Shown one piece after another: positions 38,041 to 52,168 of a stretch of DNA of 64,000 nucleotides. Each line of letters starts with the position of its first letter. Within the stretch, counting starts at the first letter, position 1. The notes beneath the pieces are model-generated. The model was given only the letters and a program-made list of their open reading frames with translations. It was not told the origin of the DNA and searched no databases. The stretch is taken from assembly GCA_949318235.1 (NCBI GenBank), contig OX439137.1, forward strand, positions 12,582,698 through 12,646,697, read 5' to 3'. The DNA is from Ecdyonurus torrentis (lineage: Eukaryota; Arthropoda; Insecta; Ephemeroptera; Heptageniidae). A program made the translations under genes and the position numbers.

Positions 38041-38810
38041 TTAAGTAAAGACATTTCTTAATTTAATTCAAGAATATAATATATGAATGACTTTTTTCTA
38101 CATTCTGACTCGCACAGCCTTGAAAATTGAATCGTAAGAGCGTGCATATTTATTTATTTAATAGTACTCATAAAATATGTAAAACTGTTGAAATTAAACA
38201 ACTCATTCAACTTCACAACGTTTATTAGTTTTCATGTCTATATTGTTCCCATTTTATGGAATTATCCTATATCTATGATGAGAGATTTTACGAATGTTTG
38301 ATTATTTTTAAATAATTGTTTATTCAACCATTTGTATGGGCGATATCTGTGCGAGAGATGATGCAAACTAAAATTATCGTGGCTAAATAGTGTATACGTA
38401 TATAGTAACATATTATAATATTATGGGTTAGTTGCAATATCATATAATAATATTTTTTAATTTCTTTACAATAATAATTTATGTAACAGAATTTATTTTT
38501 GCTTTGATAATTTTTGCAAACTATATAAAATAAGTATTATTTTTATTTTTTGACGACATTTTCAAGCAATTCAAAGTCTGACAGAAACATGTTATCATAT
38601 TGATAAAACATTTTCATACTTAAATTGGCACATGTTACAAATATATTTTATCGGTTCACGCTTGACTGAATACAAAAAAAGTAAAAAAAAAAAGTCATTT
38701 TAATATTTATTTATTTCTCTTTTATAACAATGTTTCTAAGGATAGAAATATTTTTCTGTATAAATCTCCGGGAATAAAATGTGCATAAATTTGATTCTTT
38801 TTAACACTTA

Positions 38811-39004
<194 letters not shown>

Positions 39005-39155
39005 TTCTCCTTGCCTATATGCGTCACTAAACTGAGAATTTACATTTAAAAGGGGACGGTGTTGCCGGCTTAATTATAATGCAAAGTGGAAGTCACCCGG
39101 TGGCACAGTGGCAAGGTTATGACTTAAATATAATGTTACAAGTAAAACCAATTTT

Positions 39156-39191
<36 letters not shown>

Positions 39192-39384
39192 ATAGAACGT
39201 ATTTTACTTGGTGTTCCGGTGAACGCTACCGCATAAAGCATCATTCTATCGGTAACTCGACTATATATTATACTAAGACAACGAGTGTATGTTGTTTTGT
39301 TACCTAGTTAGAGCTTTCATTCATAATTGAATTCATTAAAGAACATTTCATATCTCTTTGTCACTAAATTAGGTGTACGTGACG

Positions 39385-39391
39385 CGAGAGA

Positions 39392-39467
<76 letters not shown>
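39385..39467. repeat. GA microsatellite
   Basis: About 40 GA units with an initial GAAA variant. Confidence 0.97.
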
Positions 39468-39470
<3 letters not shown>

Positions 39471-39948
39471 ACTTGAGTATATAGTGTTGAAATTTGTGCA
39501 TCATGCGGGTACTTTGTTATTATTATGTACCAATCAGCTCGGACTATTTGAGTGTGTTATAATAGATATAGTAATGAATGGTTTGAAAGTCACACCATAT
39601 TATACTGTATAATAAAACGAATTAATTTTTATTACATACAATTATTTGAGCGAGTATTATGGTTTGTTGGTATTTATTATCAGAACGAATATTAGTTTCA
39701 GAAGAATGAGTTTCTCAGTGCTATTTTTTTTGTCACTTTACTTTTACTATTATATATTTTACAATGTAGAATTTTAATAACATGTTTATACCAAAAAGGG
39801 CGTAAACACAAATATCGTATTTTAATCAACAACGTTGTGGCATACTATAGGCTCCACATGTTGCAATATTTTCAAGGTGTAATTACAATAGGCAATCTCT
39901 ATTAATATCCAATTTTCATATCGGTCGTATTGAACCAAAGGCAAGGTA

Positions 39949-40237
39949 CACTCAAAAAAATGGTGCATTACTTTAGTTACGAATCCAAACTTATTTAAGA
40001 TTATACACTTTTAAGTTATTAAGTGTAGCTAAAATACTGTATCTTAGCAAATTATTAAAAATAGCTAATTTAAGAGGTTTTTAAGTTTTTTATGTTTTTT
40101 CAGCTATTTTAAGTTAAAATAGCTATTGTTAATAATGTGACAAAATGTATTATTATAGCTACTGATAATAACTTAAAAGTGATTATCTTAAATAAGTTAG
40201 GATTCGTAACTAAAGTAATGCACCAATTTTTAGTGTG
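39949..40237. mobile_element. F4 fold-back MITE copy B (TA target)
   Basis: CACTCAAAAAAATGGTGCAT at the left and ATGCACCAATTTTTAGTGTG at the right, both next to TA, with arms matching copy A (ACTTTAGTTACGAATCC, TTAAAAGTGATTATC). 289 bp, no coding capacity. Confidence 0.83.
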
Positions 40238-40257
40238 TATATTATAAAGACATGCAT

Positions 40258-40545
40258 GCAATATTTTCAATGTGCAATAAATTTGATCACATACAATATC
40301 CATCATCCTGACTGAGCGTTTCCACGGTTTCCTTAGTCTTTTATGGCGAATGCCGGGATGTTTGCTATATAAGCTGTGGTTAACCCGTCTCGGATGCAAG
40401 AACACATATAGACACAGGGTTTCTGAAGATTTAGGGTATATAAATGCAGTTGGGAAACTGCCAGTATCTTCACTGAGGTTTAGTCAAAACAGCAACAACA
40501 ACATATTATGTAAAACCATTAAATTTCCTTGCAATTAAATTTATT
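40258..40545. repeat. F8-related longer repeat
   Basis: GCAATATTTTCAATGTGCAA then TAAATTTGATCACAT closely matches 25857-25895. TTGCAATTAAATTTATTGCA near 40527 is a rough inverted partner. It contains the TTTCCACGGTTTC segment shared with pip intron sequence at 20170-20190. Confidence 0.4.
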
Positions 40546-40744
40546 GCAAATACAAAATGAATGTTGCTCCATATATAAACATAGGCTCTGTGCAGTGTTT
40601 AAAAAAACAAAAAAACAAAACAAAAAATTAAATCATGACTGAATTTTGAATAAATTAAATCCAATCTAATCTGCCTTAACGATGAACTAAAACTTAATTT
40701 AATGACTATATAATATAAAAGTGGGACACAAGATTATTAATATT

Positions 40745-40915
40745 TCCGAAAGACGTACGCGTATACTGGTAGACTGCGCGGGGATATATCGTACTCGTGC
40801 TACATGTGGGAACTGAATTGACTCTCAATGTGTAATGTGAGACATGTGTGCAGTACGTAGTACAGACTACTAGAGCAAGGACATTTCACACTCGACTCGT
40901 TATAGCTATATAACA
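40745..40915. other. CpG-dense patch, unassigned
   Basis: About eleven CpG dinucleotides in 170 bp (e.g. GACGTACGCGTATAC, CTGCGCGGGG), unlike the surrounding AT-rich DNA. No frame on either strand resembles XXYLT1 or another known protein. It could be a promoter fragment, a non-coding exon or an old element. Confidence 0.35.
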
Positions 40916-41067
40916 TCAAATACTTTTTTTTTTGACATCGTTACATGTGATGAATCCTGTCGGAATTACTGTCACACTATGTAATAACATAAATTATATA
41001 TATGGCACTAATTTTTGTACCCTGTAATTGACCATTGAAGCTCTGACGTGTGAGTTAATCAAAGAGC

Positions 41068-41131
<64 letters not shown>
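41068..41131. repeat. GA microsatellite
   Basis: About 32 GA units. Confidence 0.97.
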
Positions 41132-41134
<3 letters not shown>

Positions 41135-41920
41135 AAATTTACTTGCTAACTTTCAGTCGCATAATTTTGTATCTGAACGATAATGCCCTTTGTTTTGTTT
41201 TTTTGTAATAATTTTTACAATTTAATTTCAAGTAGAAAAAGGTAGCAGTAAAAGTAGTAGTAGACTTCTAAATTCGAATGCACTTTTAAATAAAAATAAG
41301 TAATATAATAATCTAAAACGTTATTACCTGCTTGATTAACAATCAAGTGCAGTGAAATAGAAAGAATTGTTTTAAATGGATAATTAAATCATAATAATTA
41401 GCTTATACAACTAAAACGATAATATGCAATTTTTTTTTATTGCTTTTGATTTAATAATCTATATAAATATATAGTGTACACGCATAAGATCTAATTATAT
41501 ATGAAAATTTGAAATTTGAATTCCAGGCATTTTTATTTCATTATGTTTTTAGTTTTAGTCTTTTTTCTTGTATTGTCTTTTCTTTTTTTCTTTCTTTGAA
41601 TATACATGCACATGATTGTACTTGATAAGTTTTACCACTCAAATTCGGCGCATGTTTTTCTGATAAGAATTATAATATCACAATTTTAGAGTGAGTTTTT
41701 TTGAATGGTAAAATTATATTATCACACAATCGTGAATCGTTTCAACACGCTATATATGAAATAAAATATTATTCTATTTTGCCCTATGATAATAAAAATG
41801 CATTCATATGTATGGAGAGTTATAAAATGCTACATATTATTATACTGGTATTGCAATATAGTAAAATTTTATTTCACATAGTATCTGTAACGCCTATTTT
41901 ATAGCTAATAATGTTGGGTG

Positions 41921-42075
<155 letters not shown>

Positions 42076-42604
42076 AATATTTATTAATCCCTATCTCATT
42101 ACTTTTCAATGTGATTACAAGGGTAATCAATTTTAAATTGGAGTACCATGCTTAATTTAAAGATAAAATACGCGGTATAATACTTTTAAGTATTCAGAGA
42201 TAACGTAAATTGTATATTATACCACATACACGACCCATTTTAAACTTGTGTATGTATATAAATAAAATTTATTTTCAAACGTAATATATGTGATGCAAAA
42301 TAATGAAATAAAAAAGGAAAATAAAAATGCAATATACGTTCATAGTAAAGTAAAGGAAAATAATATTAAACTTGTGCATTGTCTGCTGTCTGTAACTGTT
42401 ATAACAAAATTATATATTCCGTATAGAGAATTATTTTAAGCATGGTACCAAAATTACAATGATTTTCAATAAAATTTGTGGTGTCTGTGATTGTGGTTAA
42501 ATTTTATTATTTTTTTTATCCTTTTAGTTATTTTCACCTCTGTGAAAAATTCAAAGCAATGTTATGCTCGCTCGAATAATGACCTCTCTCTCTCTCTCTC
42601 TTAG

Positions 42605-42661
42605 CTAGGATGCTGTGCCGTCATTGCTCAAGGCAACAACGTAGATGAAGAAGAAGAATAG
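42605..42661 (+). other. Possible terminal micro-exon or repeat tail
   Basis: A CT-rich tract ending CTTAG is followed by an 18-codon frame LGCCAVIAQGNNVDEEEE and TAG. It has the form of an acceptor plus acidic C-terminal tail, but the GAAGAAGAAGAA end could equally be simple sequence at the end of a retroelement. No partner exon was found. Confidence 0.2.
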
Positions 42662-42906
42662 GAAACAATCTATAATTGTTGAGATATACAACAATGACCA
42701 AAAATACCAAGTTTTTTTTCTTCTTCAAGGTTTACCGCTGTAAGCAACATAATAGAAGATTTAGAGAATTAATAAAAAATTATTTATTGTACTGGGGGTT
42801 TTGAGATCTAAATAGTATTTGAATGTATGCATGGAAAAATTAACTTTTTTTAAATTAAAATAATTACTTAAGAAATTTTAAATAAGACTGAATCAAAAAT
42901 ATTATC

Positions 42907-42908
<2 letters not shown>

Positions 42909-42952
<44 letters not shown>
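42909..42952. repeat. GA microsatellite
   Basis: About 22 GA units. Confidence 0.96.
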
Positions 42953-42953
<1 letters not shown>

Positions 42954-43081
42954 AAGTAACCCTAATTTGATAAATAAAAAAACGTTCCTGGAATTTATAT
43001 AAAGAAAATATTTTTTATTTCATTTCCGATGGGGTTTCCTTCGTGGAACTGAAAACACTGCAGTTATTTGATGAGAGAGAG

Positions 43082-43122
<41 letters not shown>
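43082..43122. repeat. A41 homopolymer
   Basis: Follows GAGAGAGAG and precedes a short GC-richer stretch (GAGGCGAAGAGACAAGTGG). Confidence 0.96.
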
Positions 43123-43126
<4 letters not shown>

Positions 43127-44136
43127 CGAAGAGACAAGTGGCGTAGACAGAAAGTGGAAACCTCAAACTAGGTAGGTTTTTCTGTTCTTTTTCATATCAA
43201 GTGCAATTCCGGTTACGAAGATTCTATAATTATATAATATCCTCTTACTTTTGTAATATAATAACGTTTTGAGGTTTCTTGTTTTCATTCTTCAATAACA
43301 ACAACATTCATTTTTATAAAGTTGTACACAAAGTATGCATTATAATATATACCTCATTTTATTAATTTCTTTGAGAAAGTCCAAGACCGAGTACTTTTAA
43401 AAAAAGTTTAACAACATACAGGAAAAACCCAGAGGTACTTGCTTTGCTTGTGTAAAGAAATTTTAATAACGACAATTTTAATAATTTCGAATAATAATAA
43501 GTATAAAATTTGTATTACTTTGTACACGACACATATATAATAACATAAATTTTACAGATTTCATACAAAATAATTACAATAATTAGACTGTAAATAAATA
43601 TGTTTACGCAACAATACAAAAAGTTAATTAAGTACAGAGATATATAACAATTAAGTAATTATAGATAGTATTTAATATCTATTACAAATTTCTTATTGTT
43701 TAAAAAAAATTGCTTTCAAATCCTGCAAAGAAAGGAAATTAATAACGATTTAAAAATTTGGGATTTGAGAACATGAGCATGCAATTAAAGTGAATTGCAT
43801 TAATAGAGCAAATGATTTTAATTGAATCAATTTATCAATCAACCATAATGTCAAGTCTGCTGGTTTCTTTAATTTATATATATAATTATACACAACAGCA
43901 GGAGTTTTATATTTAAAAATAGAAATAATAGGATGCACAGAAGACACTTACAATTAGTCTCAAAAAGTTTGATTTTATCGTCTTATGGTCAAGTAAATTA
44001 AGGCGGGAAATCAGATACTACGAGATTTGACTTGCAAAGAAAAAAAAGCTGAAATTTTGCACAGTGATACATTAGGAAAAGGGATCTTCAAAAACGTGAA
44101 AATTTAAAATTTTGGGGGGTCACCATGCTAGATTTT

Positions 44137-44245
<109 letters not shown>

Positions 44246-44997
44246 AAATTTTAGTCCCATAAAAGCCCATATTAATTTCATTAAGCATTTTCTCTCTTAT
44301 CTGATGGTCGTGAGTTGTAAAATTTTTATCATAGCTGTTACTATTAACTTTCAAATGGCATCATAAAGTTTCGAATTTACTTTTTACATTTTGAGATGCA
44401 AGCCCGTCTAAATACAACCCTTAAGGAAGAGGGTGATTGACTTTGGGGCGGAAATAGTCAAAATAGAAACTTTATTTTCACAATAATTCTTTCTATATAC
44501 ATTATTTATATCCAGCAAAAATAAATGCTATAATTTTCAAATAAAATTGAATGAATATTATTATAATTATATATAAAAAAAAGTTTGCTTGTTTTTGTCC
44601 CGAAAAAAGCTTTAGTAACATTTTTTATTTCAAATTTATTCTTAGAAGTGGAAGTTAAAATTTAATTTTTCACATTTACATTTTAAACAATCTTTAAAGT
44701 AGTATATATAAAATAATATTAAATATTTGCTAGTGTTTGCACATGTTTGACATTTATAACTAAACATTTTCATCTTTACTGCATGTTAATTATGAATATT
44801 TAGGGACCGTTCAGTATGTGAGATATCCCTTAAATAATATTAAATAATTAACTTTAATCAAAAAAACATAATTTTTTTCCCTCGTAAACCTAATCCTATA
44901 TTCAAAGTGATACTTTCATTAACATATTGTGACACATAAATGTAAATTTAAATAATGGAATTTTCATACAATCTTTTATCAACTACTGGCAAAGTTC

Positions 44998-45105
<108 letters not shown>

Positions 45106-45547
45106 CATTTTTTTTTCTACTTGTAAACTTGTCCTTATTTCTGCATCTACATACACAATTACAATAAAAAATTCATTGACAATTTTAAAAATCTAAACAA
45201 TTACTTTCATGTTGTCATGTTTGACATCAAGAAACTCAAGAAAGTTAAAATAACAACATGCAAAGCATTATATATTTTTTTCTCTTTCAAATAATCATCA
45301 CGCTATATAAAGTATATTATACCCATCAACAACTAAAGCTATGTTAGGGTTAATACATTATATATATTATATACGTCTAAAAGTATTCAAATTTAACATT
45401 GAATAGAAAAAGAATAATAATAATAATAAGCATACTGCACGCGAACAAAGCAAAATTTGTTTTTCATTTAAATTAGTTTTGTTTCAAAGTTATAACAGAG
45501 TAAAGAGTTAAAAAAACTATATAAGGAACTATATCAGAACTCTTAAC

Positions 45548-45578
<31 letters not shown>

Positions 45579-46349
45579 ATTTTTCTCTTTTGATGACTCC
45601 AAGCAAAAAGTTTCCCTTAATCCACTAAATGGAAAGTATTTAGCAATAATAATTTATTTTCGTCCAAATAATAACATAGTTGTACTCGTACGTATCTTTA
45701 CTATTTATATAAACTATATTGTTTACTAATATTATATTTTTACATAATATCACCTTGAATTTAATTAAACCTTTTTTCTTATATAGCCCAATATATAAAA
45801 GCATTTATTATTAATACTTCCCCTCGTGTTTTGCTAATAAAAATATCTATAATACTTAATAAAAAATTAAGCAAACATTTACTCGATCTATACATTGAAT
45901 AACGGGGCCAAACTCGCCTAATACAGTTTACAGAAAAAACAACTAAAAAAAAAAAAAAAAAAAAAAAAAGGCACTTCTATATAAAATCAATCACTTTGAT
46001 TGTGTACCTCCTATAACGACTTTCAATATTTATTATATTAGTTTTTCGTGTAAGATAGCTTAAATTTGATGTCCCATATATATGTACATTGATTTTAATG
46101 TTATATACGTCAATAGACCAATGATTTCCTGTTTTTATATAACTGTTGTTTGATCAAGGAAATACAAATATGTAGAATGTAATTTTGGTTTATATTAAAG
46201 CTGACGACTTAAGCATTGAATTTTATTATTTTTAATTTTTTTTTTTTTTTGTAAATCGTTGCAAACTCTAGTGATAGATAAAATCATTTTCCCACAATAA
46301 GAAACAAATTGAAAACACAAGTAAACTAACAATTTTACCGCTAAGTTGT

Positions 46350-46484
46350 ATACAGTCATTTTACTTAAAAATAAATTTTTCAATGCAATCAGATAGAGAT
46401 TTTAGTTGACGCAAAACTCTTATCTAAATACATGCTATTCCCATAATGCCAATAGAAATTCATTTTTTAATAAAATAACCGTAC
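46350..46484. mobile_element. F6 small palindromic element, copy B
   Basis: ACAGTCATTTTACTT to AATAACCGTAC, sharing CAATGCAATCAGATAGAGAT and GTTGACGCAAAACTC with copy A. About 135 bp. Confidence 0.68.
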
Positions 46485-46517
46485 CAAGCAAGAAATTTCA
46501 AACGCTAAGTCATATAA

Positions 46518-46832
46518 TATAGGGTGCTTGCATGACATTTCGCGGTAGCGCCATACTTGAGCACTTCAATACATTGTCCAGCATAGGACAAACATATATC
46601 GTTTATCACCATTTACATTGGTAAATTAATGCGCATCGGTCATTTTATTATACTTTTCTCCACTGTGAAAATCTCTTTCTATAAACTATACGAAAATCAA
46701 GAGTACATATATTAAATAATTTTTGCTGTATTTTAATTAGCAAGAAATTAAAATTTTCTGATACTTGTCAATGCTATTTTCTGCTCATATATAGCGTCAA
46801 ATACCGAAACCGAAATATGAAACCGTCCTGTA
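46518..46832 (+). mobile_element. F1-like diverged MITE
   Basis: TATAGGGTGCTTGCATGACA start, then GCGCCATACTTGAGCA and CCAGCATAGGACAAACAT keep the F1 order. The second half is strongly diverged and the right end only resembles F1. Probably an old copy or a sister subfamily; it has lost TGACGTCA. Confidence 0.55.
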
Positions 46833-47180
46833 CAAGAAAATTATATTCTTTACGCATGAATCACAACGTTTTGTTAAACTTTAATGACCAAAAGAACGTA
46901 GAAATATTTATTTAATGGGTAGAACAATTAATCATAAAAACTATTTGAATTAAATATTATTGTCTTCTCTGAAAATTTATTGCAATAATTATTATCATAG
47001 TAAAATGCAAGTATTATGACTTCGATGTGCAATAGTATGGTTTCGTAAATTAATGTCGCAGTCTTTATATAATATTATATATAATATAGCAGACATCATG
47101 ATGAGGTATCATACCACAATACTTGCACTTGACATTGAAGAATAAAAAAAAGAATAAAAAAAAAAAAAGAATAAAAAGAA

Positions 47181-47211
<31 letters not shown>

Positions 47212-47357
47212 AGGCATGCAAGCAAGAGAGAGAATAATTAAAAAGATACGTTGATTGAGTTACAAGAATTTCAAAAAACAAGTCTTGCTTTTGAAACACT
47301 TTCCGAATCATCTTTTCTTTATACAAGCAATGTTGAGACTACGTTATATCGTTATTG

Positions 47358-47388
<31 letters not shown>

Positions 47389-48180
47389 AAACAAACGCGA
47401 ATTGTTAAATTTAAAGGTGTATTTTTTAGTACTAAAATAACATCATACTTGTTGAATTTATAACAGCAATCAAAGGGAGAGGTTGATTTTAGACGAAGTT
47501 TTATTATAAATATTATAGTGAAATATTTACGTAATCTAGAAGGTAACACACCAACACGAAAGTTTTGTTTAAAAATGTCTTTACGTTAGGTAATTAATAA
47601 CGTGCCTTTTACTTTTTGTAAAATAATAAATCTATGCAGGATAAGTTTAAATTTTATAAAAGTTGTTATACTTGTCTAATTTACTACTTTTATGTCATTT
47701 TTCAGTTATGTAACACTTTTTTTTTTTTTTTTTTTTTGGGGTGATAATTTCATTTTTCTTTTCTTGCTTCGTGTACGAGTTAGGGCATACTTTTATTAAC
47801 GATGAAGGTGACCGACTTGGTGTGAAAAAAAAGTCAAAAGGGTAACTTTATTTTCCCAATATTTCTAAAAAATACTATATAATTTTCATGAAATTGAATG
47901 AATTAAAATAATAATAATAATTGTTTTTGTTACGAAAAAAGATTTAATATAATGGTTTTTAATTTTAAAAGATTTGCTATTCTGACTTCAAATTTGACAG
48001 TAAATTGAATTTTAGCATTTACATGTTATCTTTAAAGTGGAATAACTTAAATACTTCATCGTGTTTGCATGTGTCTGACATGACATAACTAAACTTTTTT
48101 AAGTTATATGTCATCTTTACTTTATGTTAATTTTATTTTTCGCGACCGTTCAGTTTGTAAGATATCAGCCGGTCACCTAT

Positions 48181-48357
<177 letters not shown>

Positions 48358-48457
48358 GATTTTTCTTAAAATAATAGAAAATAATGTAAAACCATAGTAT
48401 ATTCATACCATGGTAGGAAAAAAAAAAAAAAAAAAAAAGGAACATAATTCTATAGTG

Positions 48458-48493
<36 letters not shown>

Positions 48494-48987
48494 CACAGTA
48501 CACAAACAAAAAGTAGGTACAGTAAGAAAGTCAATGTCAAAGTCAAAAACATACGTTACGCTATTTAAATAATTTGAACTCTCATAAAATTAAGAGCTTA
48601 TTACGTTTTAGTGAGCAAGAAAAATAAGCTTCTTATATTGAAGCCCGGCGCACACTTCTTAAGACTAATTATAAGAAATACAATCTACTATTAAAGTTGC
48701 CGCCTCAACTGACTAATTAAAACTAATTTTAAAAAAATGATTTAAAAGATACCATTACTTAGAATAAAACGAATATAATATAATTTATTCATATCTTAAT
48801 TTTTAAAATCATAATAAATATCTTTGAAGCTCCAGTATTTAAATATTTTACATTATTTGTTTACTTTATTTTAGGTTAAAATTATTATGCATGAAGACAG
48901 AAAAAAATATGAAAGTATTTGAAACAGATTCCATTTAAATGTAAGGCAAGATACATTTTTTTAAATTCTTTTCATCTTGACATAAAA

Positions 48988-48991
<4 letters not shown>

Positions 48992-49055
<64 letters not shown>
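48992..49055. repeat. GA microsatellite
   Basis: About 32 GA units. Confidence 0.97.
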
Positions 49056-49059
<4 letters not shown>

Positions 49060-49200
49060 TACTGCTTTCCGAAAATTTCAGTAAAATTACAGGTCTTGTA
49101 TGAATATAAAAATTAATCTAAAAAATACATTCTAATTCATAGCAAAAAGCACACCATTCCAAGCCGAGTTGAGTCGCAAAATAATTTTTAACATGAAAGG

Positions 49201-49236
<36 letters not shown>

Positions 49237-49449
49237 GGTCAATATAATCAATATCACATACAATTATGCTTGTAAACTTTCTAGGTAAAATATATGTATA
49301 TGTATATAAAAAACAAAAAAGCTATAGTGTTATAAGATGATGAGATGAGTATGGAAACGGAAGTGACGTGATGGTCCAGATGTTTAGCAGCATCCAGGTG
49401 ATTCTAGTTTACATCTGTGCGTCGTTAATTATCACTGACTCATTCGACT

Positions 49450-49452
<3 letters not shown>

Positions 49453-49525
<73 letters not shown>
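49453..49525. repeat. CT microsatellite
   Basis: About 36 CT units. Confidence 0.97.
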
Positions 49526-49529
<4 letters not shown>

Positions 49530-49755
49530 GCATACGCATGATAGATCAAAAGGTGCACCAGGAACATTCTTTTTTTTGACATCAAATAAACGTGAAAAAA
49601 CAGCAAGACACCAAAGATGTTACGCAATAAATACCGTTTTTTTTTTTGTAATTTTTTTTAATCTTCCTTATATACATATTATGTAAATTAAGTAATAATA
49701 TATGCTTGTGACAATAAATTTTTGTATATATTCAAATATATGAAAATGTAAGTAA

Positions 49756-49794
<39 letters not shown>

Positions 49795-50581
49795 TAGCTT
49801 ACAACCTTACAATTAGAAAATAAAAATAGCTTTTAGAAAATTCTATTTTAAATACACGAGTAGAAAGGCTTGTTCATCTTCTCTCTCTCTCTTTCAAAAC
49901 GGTTGCTACTTCAGAGAAGCAATATTACTTCGGTGGTCTCACAGCATCCGCACATATACACTCTTTGATGAAAAGAAGAAGAAGAAGAAGGAGAAAAAAA
50001 ATCCACTATTCTTTATAAGGAAAGCTACTACTTTATTACGAGTTAACGAATATTTGGATGCTATACTTAACAATGGCACTCAATTATTTCGAGGATACTT
50101 CTCTCGTTTTTTTTTTTTTTATTATATATATTTTCTGAGAAAGGAAAGAGTAAATAAGTTTTATTTTATTAGATTTGTTTTTTTTTTTCTATTTGAGATT
50201 CACAATATGAATATCATACTGGCAAACAAAATTATGCATTTTTCTTTGAATTTTCTTACAAAAAGCTATATGACCAAAATCATAATTAGAGTTCATTTAA
50301 TTATATACACACTACTGCCTTACTTTATTACAAGTTGAATATTGTGTTATAGTTTACAGTTTTGTACGCAATAAATAACAGCAGTATGTGTGTATACATA
50401 TATACTGTATATATATATATAAATTGAAACTATAAGTGTCATCGTGCAAACATTTTGAATCACGTGAGTGCTTCTGCAATTTCAAGAAAACATAACAATT
50501 ATATATATATATATCCCACATTATTATTTATCACAGGTATAGCTGTTACAATTATAGTAAAAAAAATGACATACAATTTTA

Positions 50582-50584
<3 letters not shown>

Positions 50585-50624
<40 letters not shown>
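50585..50624. repeat. A40 homopolymer
   Basis: Uninterrupted A run about 80 bp before the GT array. Confidence 0.97.
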
Positions 50625-50625
<1 letters not shown>

Positions 50626-50702
50626 GCAATTTTTGCGTATTTTCTGGTTGCAAAAAGCAGTAACAATTTTTTTACATACATTTTTTTAAAACTTAATTTA
50701 CC

Positions 50703-50703
<1 letters not shown>

Positions 50704-50766
<63 letters not shown>

Positions 50767-50795
50767 GTGTGTGTATGTGTGTGTGTGTGTGTGTA
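50704..50795. repeat. GT microsatellite
   Basis: About 45 GT units with single GC and TATG interruptions. The only long GT array here and a potential Z-DNA former. Confidence 0.97.
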
Positions 50796-51230
50796 CATAA
50801 AATAATATTAACTTAATGTATATTTAATTATTTTGTTTTTCATCATAACAACTTTTCAAAATACACATATTTTTTTATTATATTACTCGTATATACTCAT
50901 CTAGAGGAAGGTAAGATATTTTAATTCAAATATTAAACTTAAATATAAAAAAGTATGGAAAATGAAATTAACATCAATTTAGAATTTATAAAATAAATAT
51001 ATAAATATATACATAAAATTACGTATATATATAAGTAACCAATGTCTGCATCAGTGTGCAAATTAACTTTACAAAAATTGAAGTCATCTTATTTAAGTAT
51101 GTATTCTACAGTATAGCCTATACAAAAGGTTATCCAATCATTTATTTATGATGTAAAAAATAAGATAATATATAAAAAAAAGTACAAAATTATTATGTGT
51201 AGTCATGTATTGTTGACAAAGCTAATTTAT

Positions 51231-51234
<4 letters not shown>

Positions 51235-51271
<37 letters not shown>
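51235..51271. repeat. A37 homopolymer
   Basis: Uninterrupted A run. Confidence 0.96.
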
Positions 51272-51274
<3 letters not shown>

Positions 51275-52052
51275 TGCAAAAATATTTTGAAGGATAAAGT
51301 ATTATACATATTGAAGGAAAAATATTAAATTGTATAGTGTTATACTGTTGTAGTACATTATACAACAGAATACATTAATTTGAATTTGTTGTTGCAAAAA
51401 AATAAAATATTGACACAAAAATTGTACAAATTACAAAAAAAAAAAAAAAAAAGAAAGAAGAAGCTTTTTTACGATCTGCAACTAGATTACAGATTTAAAC
51501 CATGATCAATTCATATTATGCTTAATATTTTTATAAAAATGAGTTTTTTTCTTCTTTTTTTAGTTAAAATATATGAGAGACCGGAACCACCTCTTATATA
51601 AAGTATACCACGGTTCCAAGACATGCGGTTCTTTAATTGATTCCAAGAACTGGTTCTCAAAAGTCGGTTCTAGGAACCGGAACACTTTACAGTATTAAAT
51701 ATACATCATGGTATGTCTGTATTAAATGTAACAAAAATAACCACATAAATGAGATACAAAAATAAGTATATATAAAAAAAAAAGCAAAAGTAATAGATGT
51801 CAAGTGAGGGTGAAAGGTCAAGTATTTATCACTTCAAATGTTGACCAAAAGAGATTCAAAGGCTCTGGCACATGCATATGAAAGAAAGGTCATCAATGGT
51901 CATCATATTAATGTTGACTCAGTATAACTTCAAGTATGTTATGTATGAAATGTGCATTTAAGAATAATTATATGCTAAATATTTAAAATTGTGTTTCTTA
52001 TTATTAAAGAGAAAATTATTCACGAAGATATCATTTTTAAGGAATGCGTTAA

Positions 52053-52168
52053 GATGCATTCACATATTCATTTATTAAAGTTATACTTTTGTGCAACAAA
52101 CATTTAAATGGCAAGGATTCAAATGTTGCAAAAAGTTACAAAAAATAAATTAATATGTGAATGCAACT
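52053..52168. mobile_element. F10 short fold-back with TTAA flanks
   Basis: GATGCATTCACATATTCATT at the left and ATTAATATGTGAATGCAACT at the right are inverted ends. Each is next to TTAA (52049-52052, 52169-52172). Confidence 0.62.

Noticed and set aside
50455..50805. Cys-Val repeat ORF and His-Thr ORF on the other strand
   Set aside because: They are frames through the GT array and A40 run.
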